The notes under the pieces: generated by a model
Told to the model about the DNA's origin: nothing
Database searches by the model: none
What the model saw: the letters and a program-made list of their open reading frames with translations, nothing else
Shown: in pieces, positions 16,909-26,108 of the stretch
Layout of the letters: each line of letters starts with the position of its first letter
Numbering within the stretch: the stretch's first letter is position 1
Position numbers and translations under genes: made by a program
NCBI RefSeq assembly: GCF_000813425.1
Contig: NZ_JWIB01000005.1
Span: 28,668-92,667, forward strand
Source: Sporosarcina sp. ZBG7A
GTDB lineage: Bacteria; Bacillota; Bacilli; Bacillales_A; Planococcaceae
DNA: 64,000 bases
Reading direction: 5' to 3'

Positions 16909-18234
16909 TCATTGACCCATTTTCATAAATTTCTTTGTGCCTTTGTTTAGGATTTCGTCGTAGTCGATGTAGGCGAATACGTCTTCTTCTATGGAGTTAC
17001 TGAAGTTTTTGAGTTCTGCGATTGTTAGTTCTTCGATGCCTTTTTTCTCTTGTTCGCAATAGATGATGAGGCGACCGACGATGCTGTGGGCGTCTCGGAA
17101 TGGTGTGCCTTTGCTGACGAGGTAGTCGGCGACTTCTGTTGCGTTCAGGAATCCGGCTTTGACGGCGTTACGCATTTGGTCGGCGTTGACTTGCATTGTG
17201 TCGATCATGCTGGACATGATGTCGATGCAATCGATGACGGTATCCACTGCATCGAAGAATTGTTCTTTGTCTTCTTGCATGTCTTTATTGTACGCGAGTG
17301 GCAATCCTTTAAGTGTTGTTAATAACGCAAATAGCGAGCCGTAGACGCGACCCGTTTTTCCTCGGATCAGTTCGGCAGCATCCGGATTCTTTTTCTGCGG
17401 CATAATGCTGCTGCCTGTTGAAAATGCATCGGACATCGTAACGAATTTGAATTCTTGGCTGCTCCAAAGAATTAGCTCTTCACTTAAGCGGCTTAAGTGC
17501 ATCATTATAATGGAGAAATCGGACATGAGTTCTAATAGATAGTCTCTGTCGCTTACGCCGTCGATATAATTGTCCACAGGCTTTGCGAAGTGAAGGAGTG
17601 CTGTTGTTACATCACGGTCAATTTCATGTGTGGTTCCCGCCAACGCACCACAACCTAGTGGGTTTTCATCCATAAGTTCCGCAGCGTTTTCAATTCGTTT
17701 CTTATCACGTGAAAACATTTGGACATATGCACCAACGTGATGGCTGAACGTGATAACTTGTGCTCGTTGGAGATGTGTATATCCAGGCATAATGACATCA
17801 TTTGCTTGTCCTTTTGCAGTTAAGGAATCCATCAGGTTTTGCAGCAAATCTGATACTTCCTTCGCTTTAGCTTTTGCATACAGTCTCATATCGACTGCGA
17901 CTTGGTCATTTCGGCTACGTGCGGTATGCAGTTTTTTCCCTGTTTCTCCGATTCGCTCAGTCAGTTGGACTTCGACGAACGAATGCACGTCTTCATAATC
18001 CCCTTCTACTAATAACTTTCCAGAAGAAATATCATTTTGAATCTCTTCCAATCCATTGAGGAGCAGTTCTCCCTCTTCAGGTGTCAACAAATCACAGTGG
18101 ACCAGCATAGCCACATGTGCAAGACTCCCAGCGATATCCTGTTCAATTAAACGGTTGTCTACAGGCAAAGACGTATTAAATTGTTCCATGCGCTCGTGTT
18201 CTTTAGAAGAAAATCTTCCACCCCAAAGTTTCAT
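16909..18234 (-). CDS. argH: argininosuccinate lyase
   Basis: The 441-residue enzyme splits argininosuccinate into arginine and fumarate in the last step of arginine synthesis. Landmarks are KLWGGRFSS at the start, HTARSRNDQVA near residue 107, GYTHLQRAQ, and the fumarase-superfamily signature GSSIMPQKKNPD around residues 276-287, whose serine lies in the mobile catalytic loop. It is somewhat shorter than the usual 458-460. GGAGG lies nine bases before the ATG. Unusually, argG is not adjacent, and the promoter region carries two ARG boxes. Confidence 0.95.
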   Translation of the reverse strand: MKLWGGRFSSKEHERMEQFNTSLPVDNRLIEQDIAGSLAHVAMLVHCDLLTPEEGELLLNGLEEIQNDISSGKLLVEGDYEDVHSFVEVQLTERIGETGKKLHTARSRNDQVAVDMRLYAKAKAKEVSDLLQNLMDSLTAKGQANDVIMPGYTHLQRAQVITFSHHVGAYVQMFSRDKKRIENAAELMDENPLGCGALAGTTHEIDRDVTTALLHFAKPVDNYIDGVSDRDYLLELMSDFSIIMMHLSRLSEELILWSSQEFKFVTMSDAFSTGSSIMPQKKNPDAAELIRGKTGRVYGSLFALLTTLKGLPLAYNKDMQEDKEQFFDAVDTVIDCIDIMSSMIDTMQVNADQMRNAVKAGFLNATEVADYLVSKGTPFRDAHSIVGRLIIYCEQEKKGIEELTIAELKNFSNSIEEDVFAYIDYDEILNKGTKKFMKMGQ

Positions 18235-18253
18235 GTAGCTCAGCCTCCATCAG

Positions 18254-18291
18254 TATGTATAATTATTATAATAAATGAATTATAATTCATA
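18254..18291. promoter_or_regulatory. tandem ARG boxes (ArgR/AhrC operator) upstream of argH
   Basis: AATGAATTATAATTCATA at 18274-18291 fits all 18 positions of the ARG-box consensus WNTGAATWWWWATTCANW. A second box at 18254-18271 (TATGTATAATTATTATAA) fits 15 of 18. They are two bases apart, the spacing expected for hexameric ArgR. Arginine would repress argH through this site. Confidence 0.75.
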
Positions 18292-18330
18292 ACTATCCTT
18301 TTTGCAATCTTCTCTACCCAGCTTCTCAGC

Positions 18331-18359
18331 TTGTATTGTGTTTGTCAAAGAGGTATACT
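18331..18359 (+). promoter_or_regulatory. promoter of the CDF exporter leader
   Basis: TTGTAT and TATACT are 17 bases apart. The transcript would start near 18366, about 150 bases before the exporter gene, leaving a long leader. Confidence 0.55.
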
Positions 18360-18395
18360 TATTGGTACGCAACTAATGTGAAGCGAGTGATAACT

Positions 18396-18512
18396 ATGTA
18401 TACTATGCTGATTAATGACCAATCCTATAAATTTTCTATCCAAACCCCTGACCAAAATACGTCAGGGGTTTTTGTTTCCCCTCTGCAACTTTATAAATTG
18501 GAGGTTATCTGA
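18396..18512 (+). CDS. 38-codon leader ORF overlapping a terminator (candidate leader peptide)
   Basis: ATG at 18396 opens a frame MYTMLINDQSYKFSIQ... that ends with TGA at 18510-18512, two bases before the exporter start. The terminator stem-loop at 18442-18475 lies wholly inside this frame and the exporter's ribosome binding site is in its last codons. The own binding site is weak (GAGTGAT). It resembles no protein I know. It could be a leader peptide whose translation melts the terminator, or a chance frame. Confidence 0.35.
   Translation: MYTMLINDQSYKFSIQTPDQNTSGVFVSPLQLYKLEVI
18442..18475 (+). terminator. intrinsic terminator in the leader of the CDF exporter gene
   Basis: AACCCCTGAC pairs with GTCAGGGGTT around AAAATAC, followed by TTTTTGTTT. 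It lies between the promoter at 18331 and the start at 18515, so it can act as an attenuator. The only gene upstream is argH on the other strand, so it does not end another operon. Confidence 0.8.
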
Positions 18513-18514
18513 TT

Positions 18515-19417
18515 ATGACGAACACGACACACTCATTATCTTCCCTAATTGCAATCTGGGTTAGTCTAATTAGCAACATCTTCCTTACCATCATAAAAAT
18601 CATTGTAGGCTATCTATTTCATAGTCCAGTTTTGTTAGCAGATGGCTTTCACAACGCTGGCGATGTGGTAGCTTCTGCGGCAGCGTTAACCTCGATGCGC
18701 TTTTCCAAACGTCCGCCAGATGAAGATCATCCATATGGGCACGGAAAAGCAGAAGTTATCAGTTCCGCTCTCGTCGGGCTCATTTTAGGAGCAGCTGCCA
18801 TTTACATCGCTATAGAAGCTATCTTCGCATTTTTCGAAGAGCCTGCTAAAGCGAGTGTTCTTGCATTGATCACCGCGATCGTTTCTATGCTTTGGAAGCA
18901 GGCACTCTATTTCTACACGATGCGAATCGGAAAACAAGAAAACAGTAAAGGCCTCATTGCTACAGCATACGATCACCTTGCGGATGTGTATGCTTCTCTA
19001 GCAGCTGTCGTCGGAATTGGGCTTGGACTAATCGGTTACCATTTTGACATTCCTGTTCTGTCCTATGGAGATCCACTTGCTGGACTAATTGTTGCCATTC
19101 TGGTGCTACGACTCGCAATCCACATCGGAAAAGAAGCGCTCGATATTTTAATGGAAAAAACCGTGAGTGAAGAACGGCTGTTGTTGTTCAAACAGTTAAT
19201 AGAAGAATTCCCCCAAGTAAAACGGGTTGACCGTCTACGGGCGCGTGAGCATGGACATTATGTACTTGTGGATATTCGTATAAGTATTCCAGCGGAGCTC
19301 ACGATTCAACAAGGACACGATGTGACAAGTGCTCTCAGGAATGCTATCAAGGACGCAAATCCCGATGTCGGTGAAGTCTTAATCCATGTTAATCCATGGT
19401 ACGAAGAGATCGAGTGA
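18515..19417 (+). CDS. cation diffusion facilitator (CDF) metal efflux protein
   Basis: The 300-residue protein has six hydrophobic segments. The metal-site residues are in LADGFHNAGDVVAS (TM2) and AYDHLADVYASLAA (TM5), with the DHPYGHGKAE loop and a C-terminal cytoplasmic domain ending VLIHVNPWYEE. CDF proteins expel Zn, Mn, Co or Fe in exchange for protons. The sequence looks closest to the Mn-exporting MneP/MneS group, but this is from memory. GGAGG lies ten bases before the ATG. The leader contains a terminator, suggesting control by attenuation. Confidence 0.85.
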   Translation: MTNTTHSLSSLIAIWVSLISNIFLTIIKIIVGYLFHSPVLLADGFHNAGDVVASAAALTSMRFSKRPPDEDHPYGHGKAEVISSALVGLILGAAAIYIAIEAIFAFFEEPAKASVLALITAIVSMLWKQALYFYTMRIGKQENSKGLIATAYDHLADVYASLAAVVGIGLGLIGYHFDIPVLSYGDPLAGLIVAILVLRLAIHIGKEALDILMEKTVSEERLLLFKQLIEEFPQVKRVDRLRAREHGHYVLVDIRISIPAELTIQQGHDVTSALRNAIKDANPDVGEVLIHVNPWYEEIE

Positions 19418-19469
19418 CTGTGAGTGTTCATATAAGGTATACTGAAGGGTATTGAAGGAGTTGGATTGA

Positions 19470-20048
19470 ATGATAACTAAATGGATGAAAAATTATATCG
19501 CAGAACATGAGTCACAAGAAGGACTTCCGTTAAATCCACAGCAAAAGGAATTTCTAGAGAAGAAAGAGTTGCTTTCACCAGATATGAAAGTAATTGAAGC
19601 TCCCGCCTTCTCACCGATGTATAGTCTATCGAACAAAGAAACAGATGAGCCATTAGAAACACCTGCAAATACAGGCAATCTCGCTGTATCATTAGTGAAG
19701 ACTCAACCTACTGCTTATCTATTTGCCGAAGACCCATCATTTGCGACAATTGGGATCGATGGAGTTGTTCTTGAAATGGATGATGTCTTCGAAACCGTCA
19801 CTGCGTTATTCGGACTCCAGGTTCAGAAAAAGCATGGTGAATGGCTAAAGAAATATATCGATGCACAACTGGGAACTGCACCAGGTACACGCAGTTTAAT
19901 GTTCTCAGCTGATGATGGATTGTGGGACGTAAATATCGCACTAGATTATGTCGATGGTTTTTCTGATACAAACACATTCGATGAAACGCTTAAACTTGTA
20001 TACGAATTTGTCTTTAAAATGCTTGTCGCATTAGAGGATGAAGCGTGA
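19470..20048 (+). CDS. conserved hypothetical protein
   Basis: The 192-residue soluble, acidic protein starts MITKWMKNYIAEHESQEG (AAGGAG upstream). It has an N-terminal helical part, a Glu/Thr/Pro-rich middle and a C-terminal domain with VWLEMDD-like and LWDVNIALDYVDGF segments. I do not recognise the family. Its stop overlaps the GTG start of the following methyltransferase gene by four bases, so the two are translationally coupled and likely work together. Confidence 0.7.
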   Translation: MITKWMKNYIAEHESQEGLPLNPQQKEFLEKKELLSPDMKVIEAPAFSPMYSLSNKETDEPLETPANTGNLAVSLVKTQPTAYLFAEDPSFATIGIDGVVLEMDDVFETVTALFGLQVQKKHGEWLKKYIDAQLGTAPGTRSLMFSADDGLWDVNIALDYVDGFSDTNTFDETLKLVYEFVFKMLVALEDEA

Positions 20049-20992
20049 ATAAGGCAGCAGTCAATCATCTATACACGTATAGCCGACACACCGATGAAAT
20101 AGAGTTGTGTCGACTTGAAATGCGCGCATTTTTCAATAAAGACACGCACGAGAATTTCATCTTCAGTGAAACCTGCATTGATCCTAGCCGAAGCCCTTTC
20201 ATGAAAGAACGGCTGGATGTACTAGTTACGTGCAATTCCGTTCAGGAAGTTGCAGACTATGTCACTACACTTACAAATGACGGACAACGTTTTCTTATTC
20301 GTTGCCTCAATACAATAGCACTTGGTGAAACAGCTAAGATTGCTCATCCCGATCGGCGAAAAGTGGAACGGTCAATTGGAATGGCCATGCAGGGAGAAGC
20401 TGACTTGTTTCAACCCGATATTTTATACGGTGTTGTTCAGATAGGCCAGCAGTACCTGTTTGGCTATTTGACTGAAAGTATATCAGTATGGAGAGAGCAC
20501 GTTAAAAAGCCTGAAATGTATTCCACTGCACTCAGCACACGTGTCGCACGCGCGGTTTCAAATATCGCCGTACCACATCCTGAAGGCGTGAAAGCGATTG
20601 ACCCATGTTGCGGTATCGGTAACGTGCTAGTTGAAGCGTTATCAATGGGAATCGACATGGACGGACGTGACATTAACCCACTTGCGGTGCTCGGTTCACG
20701 AAAAAACATCGCACACTTCGGATTGACTGGTGATGTGACGCCTGGACCAATTGAAGAAGCCCCCGGCCATTATGATGCCGCAATCATCGATATGCCGTAT
20801 AACTTATATACACACGTCACTCGAGACCAGCAAGCATCGATTTTGCAGGCAGCCCGCACACTGACAGACAAACTCGTCATCGTCACGATAGAATCGATGG
20901 ATGATTTACTGATAGATGCAGGTTTTGAAATATTAGATCGTTGTATTGCTAAGAAAGCACACTTTGAACGGGAAGTTGTTGTGTGTCGGTAA
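20045..20992 (+). CDS. predicted RNA (guanine-N2)-type methyltransferase, UPF0020-like
   Basis: The 315-residue protein has a short N-terminal domain of its own and a SAM-binding Rossmann domain in the C-terminal half: DPCCGIGNVLVEAL (motif I), MDGRDINPLAV, and DMPYNL at the position of the NPPY-type catalytic motif IV. These features place it near Trm11/UPF0020 enzymes acting on structured RNA. The aspartate replacing asparagine in motif IV is typical of several members of this group. The GTG start overlaps the previous stop. A terminator follows. Confidence 0.75.
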   Translation: MNKAAVNHLYTYSRHTDEIELCRLEMRAFFNKDTHENFIFSETCIDPSRSPFMKERLDVLVTCNSVQEVADYVTTLTNDGQRFLIRCLNTIALGETAKIAHPDRRKVERSIGMAMQGEADLFQPDILYGVVQIGQQYLFGYLTESISVWREHVKKPEMYSTALSTRVARAVSNIAVPHPEGVKAIDPCCGIGNVLVEALSMGIDMDGRDINPLAVLGSRKNIAHFGLTGDVTPGPIEEAPGHYDAAIIDMPYNLYTHVTRDQQASILQAARTLTDKLVIVTIESMDDLLIDAGFEILDRCIAKKAHFEREVVVCR

Positions 20993-21011
20993 AATAGATT
21001 AGATTCAACAG

Positions 21012-21051
21012 CAAAACGAGCCTACCTAGGTATTTAGGTCGGCTCGTTTTG
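21012..21051. terminator. bidirectional terminator
   Basis: CAAAACGAGCCTACCTA pairs with TAGGTCGGCTCGTTTTG, with T-tract and A-tract on either side. Confidence 0.85.
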
Positions 21052-21218
21052 TCGTTTTCAGATCGAGCAGAACACTGTGTAAGAATGATATGTGGCCCTA
21101 ACGAACGGACCCTTCTCATCTTTCACAGGTACCTTTATGAGATACTAGTTCAAAATCGTTTATAGGTTGTATTCAAACAGGTATCAAAATAAAAATAGTA
21201 AGAAAAGGTTGATGTAAA

Positions 21219-23489
21219 TTATTCCGCAGCTCCATCTTTAAGCCATTTCGCAGTCACTGTGTCTGCGTGTAGCATCTCTTCTGGTGTTCCTTCAAAAAGG
21301 ACATGACCTCCCTTTTTCCCTCCTTCTGGACCCATTTCGATGACCCAGTCACTTGCCGCGATAAAGTCCAAATTGTGTTCGACGATGATAACAGAATTCC
21401 CCTTGTTGACAAGGTTCTGAAAGACGTCTAACAGTTTGTCATTGTCTCTAGTATGCAATCCTAAAGATGGCTCATCCAGTAAATAGATTTGTCCTTCTTT
21501 TTTCAAGTGACTTGCAAGCTTGAGTCGTTGCAATTCTCCTCCACTTAGAGAATTTGTTGTCTGTCCTAATGTCAGATACCCTAATCCAACGTCTATTAGG
21601 GTATTTACCTTTTTCACGATTTTTGGCATTTTAAAATAGTTATTCGTTTCGTCTATCGTGAGATCTAAAATTCCAACTATGTTTTTACCCTCGTATTGAT
21701 AAGACAAGGCTTCGTCTGAATATCTCGTACCTCCACAGGCTTCACATGTAACGGTCACTGGATCCGCAAATGCTACATCTGGCGTGGTAACTCCTTTTCC
21801 ATCGCAGACAGGACACGCTCCTAAAGAATTAAAGCTGAATAACCCCGCTGGCTGTCCAGTTGCTTTTGAAAAAATCGAGCGAATGTCATCCATGATTCCC
21901 ATGTAGGTAGCAAGTGTCGAGCGGCTAGAAGTTCCGATACTGCCCTGCCCTACAGCGATCGTTTCCGGATACTTTTCTGTGAATGCTCCAAATAGTAAGG
22001 AGCTTTTACCGGAACCCGAAACTCCACATACAGCGACTAAGACATTTTCAGGGATCTCAACACTTACATTTTTCAAGTTATTATTAGTGGCATTTTGTAT
22101 CGTAAAATACTTTCTTTCATTTCTTGGATTTTTATTTACAGTAAGCTTATGATCTAGTGTAGTTAAGATGGAAGCTTTTTTTAGACCTTCCAGTTCCCCT
22201 TGATAGACTACTTCTCCACCATGTACGCCCGCTCCTGGACCCATTTCAATGATTTCATCCGCTACTTTTATGACAGATAAATTGTGTTCGATGACAACTA
22301 CGGTATTATGGTTATTTCTCAAGCTTTTCAGCATTTTGGTTAACATATCAATTTCTTCGGGATGAAGTCCAGCACTAGGTTCATCGAAAATATAGGTGAT
22401 GTTATTTAGACTGCTCCCCAAATGACGAGCGATTTTGACTCGTTGTGCTTCCCCTCCGGACAGTGTGCCCATTTTTCTCGCCAAGCTCAAATATCCTAAT
22501 CCTAAGTCAATGAGTTGTTTTACATTTGGAATCGCTTGTTGTGCAATCGATTTTCCTACTGGGTCCTTTATTTTCGACAGTTCACCCAGGAGTTCTATCA
22601 GTTCTAACTGGTCGTATTCTGCGATATTGAAGCCATTTATTTTGCATTCCAGAACTTTAGGGTTTAGACCTGAACCTTCGCAGTTCGGACATAATGTATG
22701 CGTGGACACGGCTAATACATCATCTTGAGAAGTCTGTTTTAGCTTGGTGACATCTCTATTTATATAAAGACGTGTGAATCTCGGCAGTAACCCATCCCAC
22801 TCATGATCATGAGGACCGTCTTTCGTATGGAACGGCGCAAATACCCGTTCACCTTCAGGAGGACCATAAATCAATAAGTCGTACTTTTCCTTGGAATAGT
22901 CTTTAATCGGTTTATCAGGATCAAACAATCCGCCAGTCATCATCCATCTACCTTGCCAACCTGAAGGTGATAAAGGCTTAAATTTCACTGCATATTCTCG
23001 AAGTGACTTATTCAAATTGATAATCTTATTCAAGTCTGGGGCAATGACCTCTCCGTACCCATTACATTCCGGACATTTACCGAACGAACTCTGGCTAGAA
23101 AAATCGGTGGCAGAGCCTATCGGTGGACTGCCGATTCGGGAGAATAACAGTCGGATCAATGGATGGATGTCCATATAAGTTCCCACTGTGGAGCGTGAAT
23201 TGCCGCCAACAGGCTTTTGCTCTACTACGACAACTGGGCTCAAGTGCTGCATCAGGTCAGCATGAGGTCTTTCATATCTCGGCATTTGATTTCTGACATA
23301 TAGAGGATAGTTCAAAGTCATTTGTCGTCTGCTTTCCGTTGCTAATGTATCAAAAACAACGGAGCTCTTGCCTGATCCAGAAAGACCAGTAAATACATTA
23401 ATCCTTTCTTTCGGTATATTTAAGTCCACATTCTTTAAATTATTTTCTTGTAGTCCTCTTAAAATGATTTCATCTCTTGTTTCTGACAT
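21219..23489 (-). CDS. UvrA-like ABC ATPase without UvrB-binding domain (UvrA2/DrrC type)
   Basis: The 756-residue protein has two ABC ATPase halves: GLSGSGKSS at residues 35-43 and GVSGSGKSS near residue 492. LSGGEAQRVK and LSGGELQRLK are the signature motifs, each followed by a D-loop. Zinc-finger cysteines are seen at CPECNGYG, CPNCEGSG and CPVCDGKG...CEACGGTRY. UvrA proper is about 940-950 residues. The missing length corresponds to the UvrB-binding and insertion domains, as in UvrA2/DrrC proteins linked to resistance to DNA-binding drugs. It is a lone gene, not next to uvrB or uvrC. Confidence 0.85.
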   Translation of the reverse strand: MSETRDEIILRGLQENNLKNVDLNIPKERINVFTGLSGSGKSSVVFDTLATESRRQMTLNYPLYVRNQMPRYERPHADLMQHLSPVVVVEQKPVGGNSRSTVGTYMDIHPLIRLLFSRIGSPPIGSATDFSSQSSFGKCPECNGYGEVIAPDLNKIINLNKSLREYAVKFKPLSPSGWQGRWMMTGGLFDPDKPIKDYSKEKYDLLIYGPPEGERVFAPFHTKDGPHDHEWDGLLPRFTRLYINRDVTKLKQTSQDDVLAVSTHTLCPNCEGSGLNPKVLECKINGFNIAEYDQLELIELLGELSKIKDPVGKSIAQQAIPNVKQLIDLGLGYLSLARKMGTLSGGEAQRVKIARHLGSSLNNITYIFDEPSAGLHPEEIDMLTKMLKSLRNNHNTVVVIEHNLSVIKVADEIIEMGPGAGVHGGEVVYQGELEGLKKASILTTLDHKLTVNKNPRNERKYFTIQNATNNNLKNVSVEIPENVLVAVCGVSGSGKSSLLFGAFTEKYPETIAVGQGSIGTSSRSTLATYMGIMDDIRSIFSKATGQPAGLFSFNSLGACPVCDGKGVTTPDVAFADPVTVTCEACGGTRYSDEALSYQYEGKNIVGILDLTIDETNNYFKMPKIVKKVNTLIDVGLGYLTLGQTTNSLSGGELQRLKLASHLKKEGQIYLLDEPSLGLHTRDNDKLLDVFQNLVNKGNSVIIVEHNLDFIAASDWVIEMGPEGGKKGGHVLFEGTPEEMLHADTVTAKWLKDGAAE

Positions 23490-24061
23490 TTCGTGATCCT
23501 CCCTTGTACGTTAAATCTTTTCACCTTGCACGTTATGTAAAAGTTCACAAAAAATAGTCCTTCTCAATATACCAAGGAATGCTTCTTGTAATAGGTGGTT
23601 TCCCTGTTTTTTTGAACTTACACTAAACACGCTTATAAATGCTTATTCATGATTCAAGCCTGATATCCTGGGATCACAACTACCTGTTAAGATGAAAACA
23701 AACTCTTCCGAAAGTAGATCAATTGTACCTAAAGCCACGGAAGTAATAAATCACTTAAAATTAAAGGAATGGATGAATTGTGCTAATTTAAATCCATCTA
23801 CATTTATCGAATTGTCGAAGGTCAGGCTATTGTATGGAAGGGAGTAAGCCGGGAGGCAATTCACTTTGCCCAGATGAAAGATAGATAAGAGGAATCTATA
23901 GGTAGCGGCAAAATAATGGTGATAAAATAAAAGAACAGCTCTGTACAGAGCTGTTCTTCAATGTCACATCCTTCATAAAATTGGACGTTCGTTATTTTAG
24001 TTACGCTTAAAATCCAAGAAGTGGCAAAGGTAAAATGCTGCAACTTCGATAAAAAAGTTTG
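23490..24061. other. 571-bp intergenic region with a palindromic terminator and a doubtful small frame
   Basis: The region carries the upstream signals of the UvrA-like gene and a 28-bp perfect palindrome listed separately. A 51-codon frame at 23692-23847 (begins MKTNSSESRSIVPK) has no ribosome binding site and looks like a fragment of a lost gene. No RNA gene or repeat was recognised. Confidence 0.4.
23931..23958. terminator. 28-bp perfectly palindromic terminator
   Basis: AAGAACAGCTCTGT is followed directly by its exact complement ACAGAGCTGTTCTT. An A-rich stretch precedes it. It probably ends the minus-strand methyltransferase transcript. Confidence 0.7.
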
Positions 24062-24682
24062 TCATTCCGAAATAATGAATACGCCACCACAATGAGAAAT
24101 CGGATAAAATTCACACTGAACCTTTAGTAGAGAACTAATTTCATCATAAACAAAATAATATTCATCCTCATCCCAGTATTCAATACTTTCCTGACGACAT
24201 GTATCTAATTTCTCCCGAGTTTCAAAGGAAATGTCTCCGATGAATATGTTACCGTCCTTTTTAAGAAGAGGAATTAGGTCCGTTATAAATGATATTTTTT
24301 CCTCGTCTGTTAAGTGGTGCAATGTGTAAGTACTTATAATAGAATCATATTTATTTTCAAGAATCTCAGGAGGTAGACCTACTGAAATATCCCACTCGTA
24401 CAAGTTGGCATTAGGCATTTTAGATTGAGCAATGGAAATCATTTTTGATGAAAAATCTACTCCATCAATTTGGTGTCCATTTTCATAGAGTTTACTTGTT
24501 AAGACACCTGTTCCAAATCCAATATCTAGAACTTTGGAATTCTCCTCTTGCATCACTTCATTGAAAATCGTATTTAGTATTTTCTTATATCCGGCGAATG
24601 GATATAGATTATTCTCTTCACTGACTTGAACTGTTTGATCATAGTTATCCGACCATAAATTAAACCCTTGATTTGTTAACAT
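24062..24682 (-). CDS. class I SAM-dependent methyltransferase
   Basis: The 206-residue protein carries motif I VLDIGFGTGVLTSKL near residues 52-66, GVDFSSKMISIAQ, and the post-motif III pattern LHHLTDEEKISFI...LKKDGNIFIGD. This is the Methyltransf_11/25 fold acting on small molecules; the substrate is unknown. ATG 24682 follows GGAGGAG by six bases, so the 12-codon hydrophobic N-terminal extension of the open frame is rejected. A 19-codon frame (24739-24798) lies just upstream. Confidence 0.75.
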   Translation of the reverse strand: MLTNQGFNLWSDNYDQTVQVSEENNLYPFAGYKKILNTIFNEVMQEENSKVLDIGFGTGVLTSKLYENGHQIDGVDFSSKMISIAQSKMPNANLYEWDISVGLPPEILENKYDSIISTYTLHHLTDEEKISFITDLIPLLKKDGNIFIGDISFETREKLDTCRQESIEYWDEDEYYFVYDEISSLLKVQCEFYPISHCGGVFIISE

Positions 24683-24738
24683 GAATGCTCCTCCAATAAT
24701 TATCAAATTTACGAGCATTCAATGAAATTCTTCATGAA

Positions 24739-24798
24739 TTACTCGTAATGTCCTCCAATAAAACGATTTTCCTGATTATAAGTAATAATATTTTCCAT
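24739..24798 (-). CDS. 19-codon candidate small ORF upstream of the methyltransferase gene
   Basis: ATG at 24798 is preceded by AAAGGTG at nine bases and encodes MENIITYNQENRFIGGHYE before TAA. The ribosome binding site is good, the peptide is hydrophilic and it lies 56 bases before the methyltransferase start on the same strand. It could be a leader peptide, a small protein or the stub of a lost gene. Confidence 0.35.
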   Translation of the reverse strand: MENIITYNQENRFIGGHYE

Positions 24799-24947
24799 TG
24801 TAATCACACCTTTCAAAAGTATATTTAAACTCTAACACGGATATCTAAATATTACATCAATTAAAGAGTGATAAAAAATGTATATCAAATTGACTTTGTA
24901 TTTACTGCTATCTGTTACAAGGTAAGTTTATCCGTTACCTCCAATAA

Positions 24948-25562
24948 TTATGAATTTCTCTTCGACATAACCTCTGCAATTCTATGAGAATTGAAGTCCT
25001 CTTCCTCATTCAATTTATCAATAATGTTAAAGTAGTCTTTTTTATTTCGATTTTGGCTTAGTTTATATGCTGCTTGGATTTCTTGTATTTTGATTTTAAA
25101 TCCGACAATACCATTTAGTTGTTTTTCTAACATAGAATGTGAAAGTCTATCCCATAAAACCGGTTCCTCACGATGTTTTTCGTATTTTTGCAATAGCATT
25201 GTCAAGTCCTCTTTCAACTCTTCCTTGTCCAAAATACTGACTTCGCCATATACATGAACAGATTGATAGTTCCACGTTGGGACATTCTCCCCTTCATACC
25301 AGGAAGAAGAGATATATGCATGGGGCCCCTGGAACATAACCAGTACTTCATCGGAAGTATCGAATGTTTTCCATTGAGGGTTTCCGTAAGAGAGATGCCC
25401 TGTTATAAAGTAATCATCTCCTTTTTTTGCTAATTGCATCGGCAAATGAGTAGCAATTGGTTTCCCTTGTTCTGTTGTTACGACTGTACCAAATGAGTTT
25501 TTTTGAACAAAGCTTGAAATTTCATCAAAATTATCGACTTTAAAGTAATTCGGAATATACAT
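24948..25562 (-). CDS. paiB: PaiB-type FMN-binding regulatory protein
   Basis: The 204-residue protein starts MYIPNYFKV and has the split-barrel pattern of PaiB: TEQGKPIATHLPM, GHLSYGNPQWK, VMFQGPHAYISSSWYE and VPTWNYQSVHVYG. In Bacillus, PaiA and PaiB were described together as negative regulators of sporulation and protease genes. PaiB has an FMN-binding fold and no recognisable DNA-binding domain here. It follows paiA by 21 bases, so the two form one transcript. Confidence 0.9.
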   Translation of the reverse strand: MYIPNYFKVDNFDEISSFVQKNSFGTVVTTEQGKPIATHLPMQLAKKGDDYFITGHLSYGNPQWKTFDTSDEVLVMFQGPHAYISSSWYEGENVPTWNYQSVHVYGEVSILDKEELKEDLTMLLQKYEKHREEPVLWDRLSHSMLEKQLNGIVGFKIKIQEIQAAYKLSQNRNKKDYFNIIDKLNEEEDFNSHRIAEVMSKRNS

Positions 25563-25583
25563 GATAAACCGCCTTTCTAGAAT

Positions 25584-26108
<525 letters not shown>

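Noticed and set aside
18366..18515. yybP-ykoY manganese riboswitch upstream of the CDF gene
   Set aside because: Its conserved core sequences were looked for and not seen; only the short ORF and terminator are present.
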